64,000 nt of DNA from Psychroflexus lacisalsi (GCF_020164495.1 NZ_JAIQYZ010000006.1:62001-126000); one strand, 5' to 3'. Shown: positions 27,237 to 37,117, counted from the first letter of the stretch. A program made the numbers and translations. Notes: a model not told the origin generated them from the letters alone.

Positions 27237-27244
27237 CAAAAGTA
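27237..27244 (-). promoter_or_regulatory. -7 promoter element of marC
   Basis: The minus strand reads TACTTTTG, an exact TAnnTTTG, 22 bases upstream of the ATG at 27214. It rules out the longer upstream start. Confidence 0.7.
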
Positions 27245-27342
27245 CTTCTGATTCATGGATTGGCAATCTCATGAAATCTTGTGAACAACAATTTTTTGTT
27301 AAATATTTTATGCTGAATTCACCTTAGGAAGAGACTTTAAAT

Positions 27343-27376
27343 TTTGAGTTATAACTTCATAATTGAGTTAGCTTTG
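27343..27376 (+). promoter_or_regulatory. -33/-7 promoter of the DUF3109 gene
   Basis: TTTG at 27343-27346 and TAGCTTTG at 27369-27376 are separated by 22 bases, an acceptable Bacteroidetes spacing. Only 5 bases separate the -7 box from the ATG at 27382, implying a leaderless or nearly leaderless mRNA. Confidence 0.65.
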
Positions 27377-27381
27377 CGACC

Positions 27382-27951
27382 ATGATTAAAATTGACAAAA
27401 CCCTTATTTCTGAATCGATTATAGATACAGAATTTGCCTGTAACCTGTCAGCTTGTAAAGGCGAATGCTGCGTTGCTGGAGACGCGGGAGCACCACTGGA
27501 TGAGCACGAGCTGGAAATCTTAAAAACGATTTATCCCAAGGTGAAGCCCTATCTTAGAGCAGAAGGCATAGAAGCTATCGAGCAACAAGGCACTCATATC
27601 ATGTCAGATTTTGATGAGCCAGAAACACCTCTGGTTGATGGAAAAGAATGTGCCTACGTCAATTTTACCGAAAACGGTACCGCACTTTGTGGCATCGAGT
27701 CGGCTTACCGTGCCGGCGATATCGATTTCAAAAAGCCTGTGTCCTGCGAACTTTATCCAATTCGAGTTCAAAAACTTTCAGAACTGCAAGCCGTCAATTA
27801 CGATCGCTGGGATATTTGCAGCGATGCCTGTGACTTAGGCAAAACCTTAAAAATGCCGGTCTACAAATTCACCAAAAACGCACTGATCAGAAAATTTGGG
27901 GACGATTGGTATGCCGAATTAGAGCAGCGAGCAAACGAAATCAATTCGTAG
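27382..27951 (+). CDS. DUF3109 cysteine-rich protein
   Basis: A 189-residue soluble protein of the DUF3109 family, related by its cysteine pattern to YkgJ-type metal-cluster proteins. Cys20, Cys25, Cys29 and Cys30 form the N-terminal cluster (CNLSACKGECC), and further cysteines appear in GKECAYV, ALCGIES, VSCELYP and CSDACDLG. Several of these could bind zinc or an Fe-S cluster. The biochemical role is unknown. It stands alone upstream of nrdB with its own promoter. Confidence 0.9.
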   Translation: MIKIDKTLISESIIDTEFACNLSACKGECCVAGDAGAPLDEHELEILKTIYPKVKPYLRAEGIEAIEQQGTHIMSDFDEPETPLVDGKECAYVNFTENGTALCGIESAYRAGDIDFKKPVSCELYPIRVQKLSELQAVNYDRWDICSDACDLGKTLKMPVYKFTKNALIRKFGDDWYAELEQRANEINS

Positions 27952-28040
27952 CATTTCTAATTATTTTTAGAATTCAACAATTCACAAAATCGAAAATAAT
28001 TAAAGGACCAAGTTCTTAACTGGTAAGCTTTTGAAGCGAT

Positions 28041-28061
28041 TGTGGATAACTTTGTGGATAA
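28041..28061 (+). promoter_or_regulatory. Two DnaA-box sequences upstream of nrdB
   Basis: TGTGGATAA occurs at 28041-28049 and again at 28053-28061, as a 12-bp direct repeat. Each is the exact complement of the consensus DnaA box TTATCCACA. They lie about 40-60 bases upstream of a near-consensus -7 element (CATATTTG, 28101-28108) and 92 bases before the nrdB ATG. DnaA control of the nrd promoter is known in E. coli; here it is inferred. Confidence 0.6.
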
Positions 28062-28152
28062 CTTTCATTTGATTTTCAGGAAATTTCAGGCATTTATTTT
28101 CATATTTGTTTAGATCATAATGAAATAATAAACCTCTCAAAATCATAACCCT

Positions 28153-29133
28153 ATGGCTCAGATGGAACCCATTCTAGAAGAAAATGAAAACAGATTTGTA
28201 CTCTTCCCTATCAAACATCACGACATCTGGGAATGGTATAAAAAATGTGAAGCGAGTTTCTGGACCGCAGAAGAAATTGATTTACACCAAGACCTTTCCG
28301 ATTGGAAAAATAAACTGAGTGGTGATGAGCAGTATTTTATAAAACATATCCTTGCATTCTTCGCTGCATCCGATGGGATTGTCAATGAAAACCTGGCTGA
28401 AAACTTCGTCAACGAAGTTCAATATACAGAAGCCAAATTTTTCTACGGCTTCCAAATCATGATGGAAAATATCCATTCTGAAACTTATTCTTTATTGATC
28501 GATACTTACGTTGATGACGACAAAGAAAAAGATCAGTTATTTAAAGCCATCGAGAATTTTCCAGCCATCAAGAAAAAAGCTGATTGGGCATTAAAATGGA
28601 TAGAATCCGATTCCTTTGCTGAACGATTAATCGCTTTTGCTGCCGTAGAAGGCATCTTCTTTTCTGGAGCTTTTTGCTCAATCTTCTGGTTGAAGAAAAG
28701 AGGCTTGATGCCAGGACTTACCTTCTCCAACGAATTGATTTCTCGAGATGAGGGTGTGCACTGTGACTTTGCAGTTCACCTACATAATGAGCATTTGGTA
28801 AATAAAGTTTCAAAAGAACGCATTAGAGAGATCATTGTGGATGCTCTAACTATTGAGAGAGAATTTGTGACTGAATCGCTTCCTGTAAGCTTGATTGGTA
28901 TGAATTCTAACTTAATGACTCAGTACCTAGAATTTGTAGCGGATAGACTTTTATTCGAATTGGGTTGTGATAAAGAATATGGAACGGCTAATCCTTTTGA
29001 TTTTATGGATATGATTTCACTTCAGGGTAAAACCAACTTCTTTGAGAAACGTGTTGGTGAATACCAGAAAGCAGGAGTCATGAACAAAAATAAAGAAGAA
29101 GACAGCAAAATTAGTTTCGACGCTGATTTCTAG
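28153..29133 (+). CDS. nrdB: Ribonucleoside-diphosphate reductase, beta subunit (class Ia)
   Basis: A 326-residue R2 subunit that holds the di-metal centre and tyrosyl radical used by NrdA to make deoxynucleotides. The ligands are visible: Asp43 (EEIDL), Glu105 and His108 (ENIHSE), a second Glu in FAAVEGIFF, and Glu/His in RDEGVHCDF. The radical Tyr is probably Y112. The resemblance is closer to the eukaryote-like R2 proteins typical of Bacteroidetes than to E. coli NrdB. nrdA follows 84 bases later. Two DnaA-box sequences upstream suggest cell-cycle control. Confidence 0.97.
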   Translation: MAQMEPILEENENRFVLFPIKHHDIWEWYKKCEASFWTAEEIDLHQDLSDWKNKLSGDEQYFIKHILAFFAASDGIVNENLAENFVNEVQYTEAKFFYGFQIMMENIHSETYSLLIDTYVDDDKEKDQLFKAIENFPAIKKKADWALKWIESDSFAERLIAFAAVEGIFFSGAFCSIFWLKKRGLMPGLTFSNELISRDEGVHCDFAVHLHNEHLVNKVSKERIREIIVDALTIEREFVTESLPVSLIGMNSNLMTQYLEFVADRLLFELGCDKEYGTANPFDFMDMISLQGKTNFFEKRVGEYQKAGVMNKNKEEDSKISFDADF

Positions 29134-29217
29134 TTTTTTTTGAAATCCTAGCTTTTTAAAATTACGATTATTAACTACCTGGAGTCCTTGGGCTCTAAAC
29201 TTCAAATACCACCTACT

Positions 29218-31665
29218 ATGTACGTTATCAAAAGAAATGGACAAAAAGAGCCTGTAATGTTCGACAAAATTACAGCACGAATTAAAAAACTTTGCTACGG
29301 ATTGAACCCACTCGTGGAACCTCCCAAAGTCGCAATGCGTGTCATAGAAGGTCTTTATGATGGTGTAACCACAAGTGAACTCGATAATTTGGCTGCAGAG
29401 ATCGCCGCAACAATGACCGTGAGTCATCCTGATTATGCACAGTTAGCAGCTAGAATCTCGGTATCCAATCTTCACAAAAACACTAAAAAGACGTTTAGTG
29501 AGGTGATGACCGATCTTTATGAGTATGTGAACCCACGTAATAATAAAAAGTCTCCACTTATTGCAGATGATGTTTACAAAATCATCAACGATAATAAAGA
29601 AGAAATTGATTCGAGAATTATCTACAGCAGGGATTTCAATTACGATTATTTCGGATTTAAAACTTTGGAACGCTCTTACCTTTTAAAATTGAATGGTAAG
29701 ATAGCAGAGCGTCCACAACATATGTTGATGCGAGTGTCTATAGGTATTCACGGTGAAGATTTAGAATCTGCCATGGAGACTTACGAGCTAATGTCTAAAA
29801 AATACTTTACTCACGCCACACCTACCTTATTTAATTCGGGAACACCGAAACCACAAATGTCTTCCTGTTTTTTGTTAACGATGAAAGACGATAGTATTGA
29901 CGGTATTTATGATACTTTAAAGCAGACTGCCAAGATTTCTCAATCTGCAGGAGGTATCGGTTTATCGATACATAATATAAGAGCAACAGGCTCTTATATT
30001 GCCGGAACCAACGGAACATCAAATGGAATTGTTCCAATGCTTAAAGTATTCAATGATACTGCACGCTATGTAGACCAGGGTGGTGGAAAAAGAAAAGGCT
30101 CTTTTGCTATGTATGTAGAGCCCTGGCATGCGGATATCTTTAGCTTTTTGGACTTAAAGAAAAATCACGGAGCTGAAGAAATGAGAGCGCGTGATTTGTT
30201 CTACGCCATGTGGATTCCGGATCTTTTCATGAAGCGTGTGGAGGAAAATTCTACTTGGACACTGATGTGCCCTAATGAATGTCCTGATCTTTATAATATT
30301 CACGGGGATGAGTTTGATGAGTTATATCTAAAATACGAAAGCGAAAACAAAGGTCGAAAAACCATTAAGGCGAGAGAACTATGGGAGAAAATCTTAGAAT
30401 CTCAAATTGAAACAGGAACGCCTTATATGCTGTATAAAGATTCAGCTAACCGCAAGTCCAACCAGAAGAATCTTGGAACGATTCGTTCTTCTAACTTGTG
30501 TACGGAAATCATGGAATACACCAGTCCAGATGAAGTAGCTGTGTGTAATTTAGCATCCATTGCTTTACCAATGTTTGTCAAGAACGATAGTTTTGATCAT
30601 AAAGAGCTTTATAAAATCACCAAGCAAGTCATCAGAAACCTCAACAAGGTTATTGATAGAAATTACTATCCTGTAAAAGAAGCAGAAAACTCCAACATGC
30701 GTCACAGACCAGTTGGGCTCGGAATTCAAGGGTTGGCCGATGCATTTATCATGTTGAGAATGCCTTTTACTTCTGATGAGGCTAAGAAATTAAATCAAGA
30801 TATTTTCGAAACTTTATATTTTGCCGCTGTAGAATCTTCTATGGAATTAGCAAAAGCTGAAGGTCCTTATTCTTCTTACGAAGGCTCGCCCATCAGTAAA
30901 GGAGAATTTCAATACAACCTTTGGGGATTAAAAGATAAAGACCTCAGCGGTCGCTGGGACTGGAGCAAACTGAGAGACAAAGTGATGAAACACGGTGTGC
31001 GTAATTCTTTATTGATGGCTCCAATGCCAACAGCTTCTACTTCTCAAATACTAGGTAACAATGAAGCTTTTGAACCTTATACCTCTAATATTTATACCAG
31101 ACGTGTCCTATCCGGTGAATTCATTGTTGTGAATAAACACTTATTGAAGGATCTTGTCGCTTTAGGTCTATGGAATGACGACGTAAAAGACGCGATCATG
31201 AGAGCAAATGGTTCTGTTCAAGGTATCGACATCATTCCAGACGATATCAAAGAATTGTATAAAACGGTTTGGGAATTATCGATGAAAGATATCATAGATA
31301 TGTCCAGACAACGTGGTTATTTCATAGATCAATCACAGTCATTGAACTTGTTTATGGAAGGCGCTACGTTCGCCAAATTGACATCTATGCACTTCTATGC
31401 CTGGAAAAGCGGACTTAAAACAGGTATGTACTACTTAAGAACAAAATCTGCCGTAGATGCGATTAAGTTTACACTGAAGAACGAAAAGAAAGAAAAACAA
31501 GTTCCTAGTGAAGTAGCTGAAAAAGCAGCAAAAACTTATCAGGAAGCACAAAGCCAACAAGTCAAAGTGTCTGATGATTCATCATTGAGCCCGAAAGAAT
31601 TGAAAGCTTTGATCAAGCAATCTAAAGAATCTGAAGGCGATGATTGTCTGATGTGCGGATCTTAA
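29218..31665 (+). CDS. nrdA: Ribonucleoside-diphosphate reductase, alpha subunit (class Ia)
   Basis: An 815-residue catalytic subunit. The N-terminal ATP-cone ([16 protein letters not shown] onward) suggests allosteric control of overall activity. Active-site cysteines appear in SSCFLL and EVAVCNLAS, with the finger-loop NLCTEI motif, and the C-terminal redox pair CLMC lies in DDCLMCGS. I start at ATG 29218 (MYVIKRNG); an in-frame TTG 30 bases upstream is less likely because the ATP-cone starts with the ATG. Together with nrdB it forms the aerobic RNR; the operon ends at the terminator at 31685. Confidence 0.97.
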   Translation: MYVIKRNGQKEPVMFDKITARIKKLCYGLNPLVEPPKVAMRVIEGLYDGVTTSELDNLAAEIAATMTVSHPDYAQLAARISVSNLHKNTKKTFSEVMTDLYEYVNPRNNKKSPLIADDVYKIINDNKEEIDSRIIYSRDFNYDYFGFKTLERSYLLKLNGKIAERPQHMLMRVSIGIHGEDLESAMETYELMSKKYFTHATPTLFNSGTPKPQMSSCFLLTMKDDSIDGIYDTLKQTAKISQSAGGIGLSIHNIRATGSYIAGTNGTSNGIVPMLKVFNDTARYVDQGGGKRKGSFAMYVEPWHADIFSFLDLKKNHGAEEMRARDLFYAMWIPDLFMKRVEENSTWTLMCPNECPDLYNIHGDEFDELYLKYESENKGRKTIKARELWEKILESQIETGTPYMLYKDSANRKSNQKNLGTIRSSNLCTEIMEYTSPDEVAVCNLASIALPMFVKNDSFDHKELYKITKQVIRNLNKVIDRNYYPVKEAENSNMRHRPVGLGIQGLADAFIMLRMPFTSDEAKKLNQDIFETLYFAAVESSMELAKAEGPYSSYEGSPISKGEFQYNLWGLKDKDLSGRWDWSKLRDKVMKHGVRNSLLMAPMPTASTSQILGNNEAFEPYTSNIYTRRVLSGEFIVVNKHLLKDLVALGLWNDDVKDAIMRANGSVQGIDIIPDDIKELYKTVWELSMKDIIDMSRQRGYFIDQSQSLNLFMEGATFAKLTSMHFYAWKSGLKTGMYYLRTKSAVDAIKFTLKNEKKEKQVPSEVAEKAAKTYQEAQSQQVKVSDDSSLSPKELKALIKQSKESEGDDCLMCGS

Positions 31666-31684
31666 TATAAATTGGAATTAATTA

Positions 31685-31726
31685 TTAACCCCCGATAAAT
31701 TCAAATTTATCGGGGGTTAATTTTTG
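31685..31726 (+). terminator. Terminator of nrdBA
   Basis: A perfect 17-bp stem (31685-31701 with 31704-31720, TTAACCCCCGATAAATT type) has a two-base gap at its apex and is followed by five Ts. Confidence 0.9.
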
Positions 31727-31778
31727 GGTGATTTTGATATGGTGACTCCTTTGAACTCCTTTTAGCTAATAGAGATCA

Positions 31779-34010
31779 CTATTTGATTTTAATCTTTTCA
31801 TCTACCTTTGAATCGCCCTTTTTGGTACTGATTTGAATGACTCCATCAATTTTCTTAGGGTCATAACCGTTTCTTTTTAGGTTATCGGGGGACTTTATAA
31901 TAACCATTGATTTTACTTGCTCAGGCTTGAGTTTGTAAAATTCTTCCTCATCGACTTCCTTTTCATCCACTTTGTAAATGAGTTTACCAGTATTTTTAGC
32001 AAAAGCAGGTTTTTGAATTGTGTTGTAATTTTTACGTTGAGATCTGTTTATAGAAGTCTCCTTTTTCGTTGTGATTTTAATTAAACCATCAATCTCTTTT
32101 GGATCGTAGCCAGCTTGCTTTAAATCATAAGATGATTTTATCACATCCATCGATTGGATGTCTTCAGGGTTAACATTTTTTATTTGATCATCATCTAATT
32201 CTTTACCATCTAAAATAAAGATGACGCGACTATTAATCATGCTTTTACTAGCTTTTCCATCAATTTTAGGGGTTATATTCTTGAAAGGGTTTGCTTTTTT
32301 AGTCGTGATTTTCATAATTCCGTCCACTTCTATTGAGTCAAATCCCAAGTCTTTAATTTTGGATAAAGATTTAATCACATCTACAGATTGAATTTGCCTG
32401 GGAGCAATCTCATTAAGGTTTTTATAATCTACTTCTTCGCCATTCACAAGGTAAATAACAGATCCATCGGTGTTTAAAGCTTTGTTATTGGAATTTTCAT
32501 TTTGAGATGCATTGACTGCAGCCGCTTTTTTAGTGGTCACTTTAATTACCGCATCAATAAAATTTGAATTGTAACCTTCAGCTTTAAGCTCTTCAGGTGA
32601 CTTAAGAATTTCTACAGATTCAATTTGATCTGTATCAATATTGACAATTTCTCCATTTTCTGCTTTGACGCCATCTATAATGAAAATCATTTTTTGGTTG
32701 TCATATTCACTCTTAAATTCTAAAAACCTCTTTTCAGACTTGGAAGACATATTAGAAAGAGAAATGTTTTTGTTTAGTAGAGGTTGCTTCGTGTTTTCTG
32801 AAGTTTCAATATTTTCAACTTTCATAGTCGCTACTTTATATTCACTAGAAATGATAAAATATATAAATTCACCAAGGGCTTTATCTTTAAGTTGAATTTC
32901 CTTAAACATTGCCAAGTTATCAGAATAATAAGGCTTAGAAAACTCCGTTCTGGTAGTTACTGAAAGTGTTTTAGAGGTGTCATCATATTGAAAATCTTCA
33001 ACCGGAATATATTTCTCAACAAGCTCTTCTTTGTCTATTGTTTTTCCATTGATGATAAAGATCTCAGCATTTTTAATGCCTTCTATTTCCTTTTGAAAAT
33101 TGGAAGTTTCGGTATTTAATTTAGTGTTTGCTTCTTTAATTTGAGCCTTTGTCTCTACTTGAAAAAGGAGAAAAAACACGACTAGAACTGGAGACACAAT
33201 AAATAATTTCCAGAACGATTGTTTTTTATTTTGATTGAGCATGGCGATTCGTTTTTTGATTGGTGATTGGTGAAAGGATTGTTGAAGTTGAGATTTATAC
33301 TGTTGTTGTGTGATGCTATAAAGTGTCATTTGGTAGTCCCTTTTAGCAGTGGTGTTAACCGCATTAGCATCTGCTTCGTACTCTAAATTAAGAATCAAAC
33401 TTTTTTGATATAACCAGGCAAACGGGTTGAACCAGAAGAAGCATTTATAGATATGAGAGAAAAGTATATCAAAACTATGCTTATGAGTTACGTGCGCTTT
33501 TTCGTGATCTAAAATAATCTTCAATTCGGCTTCAGAGTAGAGTTTTGGATCGAAGACTATATAGTTCAAGAATGAAAAAGCGCCCTCAGGAATAGCTTTT
33601 TCTACGTAAAAAACACCTTCAGTTTTATAAGCTTTTGAGTTTTTTAAAAACTTTAAAAGCCTAGAGAATTTAAGTAGCAATTGGAGAACAAAAATAAATG
33701 AGATACTGATGAAAAGAATTTCAATTATAGCATTTTCAGTTATATACGACCAGATTAATTCAATAGTGGTTGGTTTAATTTTAGTAGCAACAAATTCAGA
33801 AGTATTAGGAAAAAAATTTGTTGGTGCAAGAGTGATTTCTTGGATTTTAGTAAACGTGAAAAGCGGCAAAATCAAACTTGATCCATAACCAACATGAAGA
33901 TAAATTCGTTTCCATCTATGGTAAGTTTCAGCTTCCAAAAAGAGTTTATAAACTACCCAAAATAGGGTCAAAAGTAAAGAAGCTTTGGCAAGATAAATAA
34001 GCAAATCCAT
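31779..34010 (-). CDS. BlaR1-like M56 metallopeptidase with four plug-like repeats
   Basis: A 743-residue sensor protease. The first 120 residues hold three or four transmembrane helices. The M56 zinc motif is His169, Glu170 and His173 (HEKAH), with Glu210/Glu212 in LEYEADA, followed by a helix at about 268-283. The remaining 450 residues replace the penicillin-binding sensor domain of BlaR1. There, four repeats of about 55 residues (about 441-495, 518-572, 596-650, 677-731) each read IFIIDG, then QIESVEILKS and IDGVIKITTKK. They resemble the TonB-receptor plug (VDG...SVEVLK...ITTKK). The gene overlaps blaI by one base, so the pair forms a signalling unit. The ligand is unknown. Confidence 0.88.
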   Translation of the reverse strand: MDLLIYLAKASLLLTLFWVVYKLFLEAETYHRWKRIYLHVGYGSSLILPLFTFTKIQEITLAPTNFFPNTSEFVATKIKPTTIELIWSYITENAIIEILFISISFIFVLQLLLKFSRLLKFLKNSKAYKTEGVFYVEKAIPEGAFSFLNYIVFDPKLYSEAELKIILDHEKAHVTHKHSFDILFSHIYKCFFWFNPFAWLYQKSLILNLEYEADANAVNTTAKRDYQMTLYSITQQQYKSQLQQSFHQSPIKKRIAMLNQNKKQSFWKLFIVSPVLVVFFLLFQVETKAQIKEANTKLNTETSNFQKEIEGIKNAEIFIINGKTIDKEELVEKYIPVEDFQYDDTSKTLSVTTRTEFSKPYYSDNLAMFKEIQLKDKALGEFIYFIISSEYKVATMKVENIETSENTKQPLLNKNISLSNMSSKSEKRFLEFKSEYDNQKMIFIIDGVKAENGEIVNIDTDQIESVEILKSPEELKAEGYNSNFIDAVIKVTTKKAAAVNASQNENSNNKALNTDGSVIYLVNGEEVDYKNLNEIAPRQIQSVDVIKSLSKIKDLGFDSIEVDGIMKITTKKANPFKNITPKIDGKASKSMINSRVIFILDGKELDDDQIKNVNPEDIQSMDVIKSSYDLKQAGYDPKEIDGLIKITTKKETSINRSQRKNYNTIQKPAFAKNTGKLIYKVDEKEVDEEEFYKLKPEQVKSMVIIKSPDNLKRNGYDPKKIDGVIQISTKKGDSKVDEKIKIK

Positions 34011-34375
34011 TAGCTTTTGTTTTTGATGAGTTCCAAAATCTCTTCCAACTCTTGTTCTGAAATCTTATCCTGCTGAGCGAAAAACGATACCATATTCTTA
34101 TAGGAGCCGTCAAAAAATCGGGAAGAATTCTGTTCTAAAATCTTCTCACTATAGCTTTTCTTATCTACCACAGGAAAATATTGGTGGCTTTTCCCAAAGA
34201 CTTTATAGGCGACATAACCTTTGTCTTCTAGCAACCTTACCAACGTAGAAACCGTGTTATAATGTTGATTTCCCTCAAGTTCTTCTTGAATTTCCTTTAC
34301 AAAAGCCTTTTTCAACTTCCATAACACAGCCATTACTTCTTCTTCTTTAGCCGTTAATTTCTCAGAATGTTTCAT
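34010..34375 (-). CDS. BlaI/MecI/CopY-family transcriptional repressor
   Basis: A 121-residue winged-helix regulator. The HTH occupies about 8-70 (LTAKEEEVMAVLWKL, then HYNTVSTLVRLLEDKGYV) and the C-terminal helices dimerise. In the Bla and Mec systems this repressor is cleaved on signalling from the M56 protein encoded next to it; the TAATG overlap with that gene fits. A near-consensus -7 element TACATTCG lies at 34397-34404 (minus strand) inside a loose TAGT...ACTA dyad that may be the operator. Target genes other than its own operon are not visible. Confidence 0.92.
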   Translation of the reverse strand: MKHSEKLTAKEEEVMAVLWKLKKAFVKEIQEELEGNQHYNTVSTLVRLLEDKGYVAYKVFGKSHQYFPVVDKKSYSEKILEQNSSRFFDGSYKNMVSFFAQQDKISEQELEEILELIKNKS

Positions 34376-34578
34376 GATTAAATTAATTATAGTAACGAAT
34401 GTAAACTAAAAAAACAGTTAAATAACTATAAATCCAGTTTTTAACAATCTCATTTCTTTTTCATTTTAAACTTAAAGTTATCTTAGTAACCAACTATTTA
34501 GTAGAATAAGTCAAGAGTTCTGGAATTTAATAAGGAAATTGGGTAAGTAAGAATTACAGCTTAAGAACAAGAATTCCT

Positions 34579-34586
34579 TACATTTG
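34579..34586 (+). promoter_or_regulatory. -7 promoter element of dgt
   Basis: TACATTTG matches TAnnTTTG and lies 16 bases before the ATG at 34603. Confidence 0.6.
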
Positions 34587-34602
34587 ACCCAAAACTAAAG
34601 GC

Positions 34603-35949
34603 ATGCCAACCTGGGAATCTCTATTGTCACTAAAACGCCAAGGCGACACCAACAAACGTATTCGCAAAGAACAAGATGATACGCGACTAGGCTTTGAAGT
34701 GGATTACGATCGAGTGATTTTTTCTTCAGAATTTAGAAGTTTGCAGGACAAAACCCAAGTGATTCCCTTGTCCAAAACTGATTTTGTCCACACGCGGTTA
34801 ACGCATAGTTTGGAAGTTTCAGTCGTTGGCAGATCTCTCGGCAGGCTTGTAGGAAAGAAAGTTTTAGAAAAGCACCCTCAACTGCAAGGAACTCACGGAC
34901 ATCATTTTAATGATTTTGGAGCCATTGTCGCTGCCGCAGCTTTGGCTCACGATATTGGTAACCCGCCTTTTGGTCACAGTGGTGAACGCGCGATTGGTGA
35001 TTACTTCAAATTTGGTAATGGAAAGCGGTTTCAAGAACAACTTTCTGAAACGGTGTACCAAGACCTATCGAAATTTGAGGGTAACGCCAACGGTTTTAAA
35101 TTACTCACCAACGATAATTACGGATCGCCGGGCGGTTTGAGATTGTCATACGCTACTTTGGGAGCGTTTACCAAATACCCAAAAGCTTCGCTTCCTCACA
35201 AACCCACCAAGCAAGTGGCCGACAAGAAATTTGGTTTCTTTCATCAGCAAGTGGATAAATTTCAAGATGTCGCTGAAGAGCTGGGTCTTGAGAAAAACTC
35301 TGATGGTAATGGTGTTCGTTACAAAAGGCATCCGCTAGCCTTTTTGGTTGAAGCCGCGGACGATATTTGCTATACCATTATCGATTTTGAAGATGGTATT
35401 AACTTAGGATTGATTCAAGAGGAATTTGCTTTAGAATACTTATCAAAGATCGTCCATAAAAACATCAATACAAAAAAGTATTCCAAACTCTCAACCACAA
35501 AAAACAGAATTAGTTATTTACGTTCTTTGGCCATAGGTGCTCTTATTGAAGATGCCGTTTCCATTTTTATGGAGAATGAAGAAGCGATTCTGAAAGGGGA
35601 TTACCACCATGCGTTGATGGACAAGTCCATTTACAAAGTTCAAATTGAGGACATCATTAAAATCAGTGTCAAAAACATATACCAGAGTCAGGAAGTCCTC
35701 GACAAAGAAATAGCTGGTTATAAAATTCTTACCAAGATTTTGGATGATTTCACCACGGCTGTGGAGCATCTACATGCTGGATATGCCTCTAACTTTGATA
35801 AGTTAATTCTAAAAAACTTCTTGAAAGATTTTAATTTTTCGGACAGTAAACTGGAAGACTGGCTTATAGACGTGTGCTCTTTTGTGGCTTCGCTTACCGA
35901 CAGTAACGCCTTGAGAACTTATAGAAAGCTGACCGGGAGTGATCTGTGA
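34603..35949 (+). CDS. dgt: Deoxyguanosinetriphosphate triphosphohydrolase
   Basis: A 448-residue HD-domain enzyme that splits dGTP into deoxyguanosine and tripolyphosphate. The N-terminal RIRKEQDDTRLGFEVDYDRV and FRSLQDKTQV segments are family hallmarks. Metal ligands are His68 (RLTHSLEV), the His116-Asp117 pair (AHDIGNPPFGH) and an Asp in AADDICYTIIDFEDG. The length fits the Dgt group. With nrdBA 3 kb upstream, the region contains both synthesis and breakdown of dNTPs, but the BlaI/M56 pair lies between them and co-regulation is not shown. Confidence 0.93.
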   Translation: MPTWESLLSLKRQGDTNKRIRKEQDDTRLGFEVDYDRVIFSSEFRSLQDKTQVIPLSKTDFVHTRLTHSLEVSVVGRSLGRLVGKKVLEKHPQLQGTHGHHFNDFGAIVAAAALAHDIGNPPFGHSGERAIGDYFKFGNGKRFQEQLSETVYQDLSKFEGNANGFKLLTNDNYGSPGGLRLSYATLGAFTKYPKASLPHKPTKQVADKKFGFFHQQVDKFQDVAEELGLEKNSDGNGVRYKRHPLAFLVEAADDICYTIIDFEDGINLGLIQEEFALEYLSKIVHKNINTKKYSKLSTTKNRISYLRSLAIGALIEDAVSIFMENEEAILKGDYHHALMDKSIYKVQIEDIIKISVKNIYQSQEVLDKEIAGYKILTKILDDFTTAVEHLHAGYASNFDKLILKNFLKDFNFSDSKLEDWLIDVCSFVASLTDSNALRTYRKLTGSDL

Positions 35950-36065
35950 AAATATTAAATACTAAAGACAGGATTTCAAATTTCAAATCTGTTATTTCAA
36001 ATTTTGTAATTATAATTCAGAAATAGCTTTTAAGCAAGTGATAAATTTCACATCAACTCAGTTTC

Positions 36066-36210
36066 TGTCATGCTGAATTTAGTTCAGCATCTCCACGTCA
36101 TTTCCATCAAACCAATCCTACTGATTTTATCACATTATTTCAAGCCATCACCTACATAATACAGTTCTCGTTCACCTCATTAAGACCCTGAAACGTCGTT
36201 CAGAGTGACA
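36066..36210. repeat. Dispersed repeat-like element with TGTCA/TGACA ends
   Basis: The element starts TGTCA and ends TGACA. Each end also forms its own hairpin: TGCTGAA-loop-TTCAGCA on the left and CTGAA-loop-TTCAG on the right. No coding frame lies inside. Sequences reading TGTCATGCTGAA...TTCAGCATCT are, from memory, common intergenic repeats in Flavobacteriia. The flanks (35950-36065 and 36211-36255) are AT-rich with no gene. Confidence 0.5.
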
Positions 36211-36255
36211 AATAAAAAACGCCAATCACAAGTTCACATTTCACCTCTCAACGAC

Positions 36256-37032
36256 TCACCGACTCAAAAACTCATGAAGAGTTTTCAGCAGTAACTCCGG
36301 ATGTTCCAAATAAGACATGTGTCCGCCTGGTAGAATATTCAATTCAATACCAGCTTCTTCAGCTATATTTTTGGTCTTTTCAAAATTGATGACTTTGTCC
36401 TGTTTACCTAAAACCAATAAACTCCTCTCTTTATGGTTTTTGAGCACCTCTGTTCTATCTTTTCGATCGCGCATACCATTTAGGGTATTGATCACTCCCT
36501 GTTGCGAACATTGCTTTGCCTCTTGTATGGCTGCCTCAATTTCAGTTGATAATCGCTTTTGATCTTCTGGTAAAAACAAATGTTTTACCGCCATGCTTAT
36601 AAAAGCATCCGGATGTCTTTGGATCATCGCTATCGCGCGATTTCTTTCCTTTTTCTTAGTTTCAGAATCGGCTAAAGAGCTTGAATTAAGCAGAATGAGT
36701 TTTTTAAGTTTCGCTGAATTCAATTCAGCTACAGCTAAGGCTACATACCCTCCCATAGAGTGCCCAATAATACTAAACGTTTCCAACTTTTTAGAGCCTG
36801 CAAACCCTACGACTAAAGAAGCATAATCTTCCATCTTATGGATGTAGCCTATCGCTTCAGTATTGCCGTGACCGGGCAAATCTAAGGTGTATAAGCGGTG
36901 TGTTTTAGAAAGCTCTTTCCCAAGCATTTTCCACATGGACGAATTTTCCAGAAATCCATGAAGAAGAATAATGGGCTCTCCATTACCTGAAGATGTGTAG
37001 TGAATTTTGGTTTGCTTGTATGTAAAGGTCAT
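36256..37032 (-). CDS. Alpha/beta-fold hydrolase
   Basis: A 258-residue hydrolase with the classic fold: oxyanion segment LLHGFLENSSMW, DLPGHGNTE, nucleophile Ser92 in GHSMGG, probable Asp in GKQDKVI and His in GGHMSYLEHP near the C-terminus. No signal peptide. It resembles general esterases and MenH/BioH-like enzymes, and the substrate cannot be read. It lies downstream of pepP on the same strand, separated by a hairpin, with no clear promoter of its own. Confidence 0.88.
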   Translation of the reverse strand: MTFTYKQTKIHYTSSGNGEPIILLHGFLENSSMWKMLGKELSKTHRLYTLDLPGHGNTEAIGYIHKMEDYASLVVGFAGSKKLETFSIIGHSMGGYVALAVAELNSAKLKKLILLNSSSLADSETKKKERNRAIAMIQRHPDAFISMAVKHLFLPEDQKRLSTEIEAAIQEAKQCSQQGVINTLNGMRDRKDRTEVLKNHKERSLLVLGKQDKVINFEKTKNIAEEAGIELNILPGGHMSYLEHPELLLKTLHEFLSR

Positions 37033-37047
37033 AACATTAAAATAAAA

Positions 37048-37082
37048 CTAGTCAACTGGTTCACTGTGGACCGGTTGACTAG
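37048..37082 (-). terminator. Hairpin between pepP and the hydrolase
   Basis: Arms 37048-37060 and 37070-37082 (CTAGTCAACTGGT type) pair over 13 bp with one G-U and a 9-base loop. On the minus strand it is followed by a T-rich run just before the hydrolase ATG, so it probably ends the pepP transcript. Its core TCAACTGGT recurs in the tandem array at 26057. Confidence 0.6.
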
Positions 37083-37117
37083 GTAAAGTATACTTTAAAA
37101 ATAAGAGTGAAAGACTA

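Noticed and set aside
28041-28061. Replication origin
   Set aside because: Only two DnaA boxes, no AT-rich unwinding cluster and no dnaA or other origin genes nearby; promoter control fits better.
29017-29427. 136-residue minus-strand reading frame opposite nrdB-nrdA
   Set aside because: It overlaps well-supported nrdB and nrdA sequence, and its composition looks like an antisense shadow.
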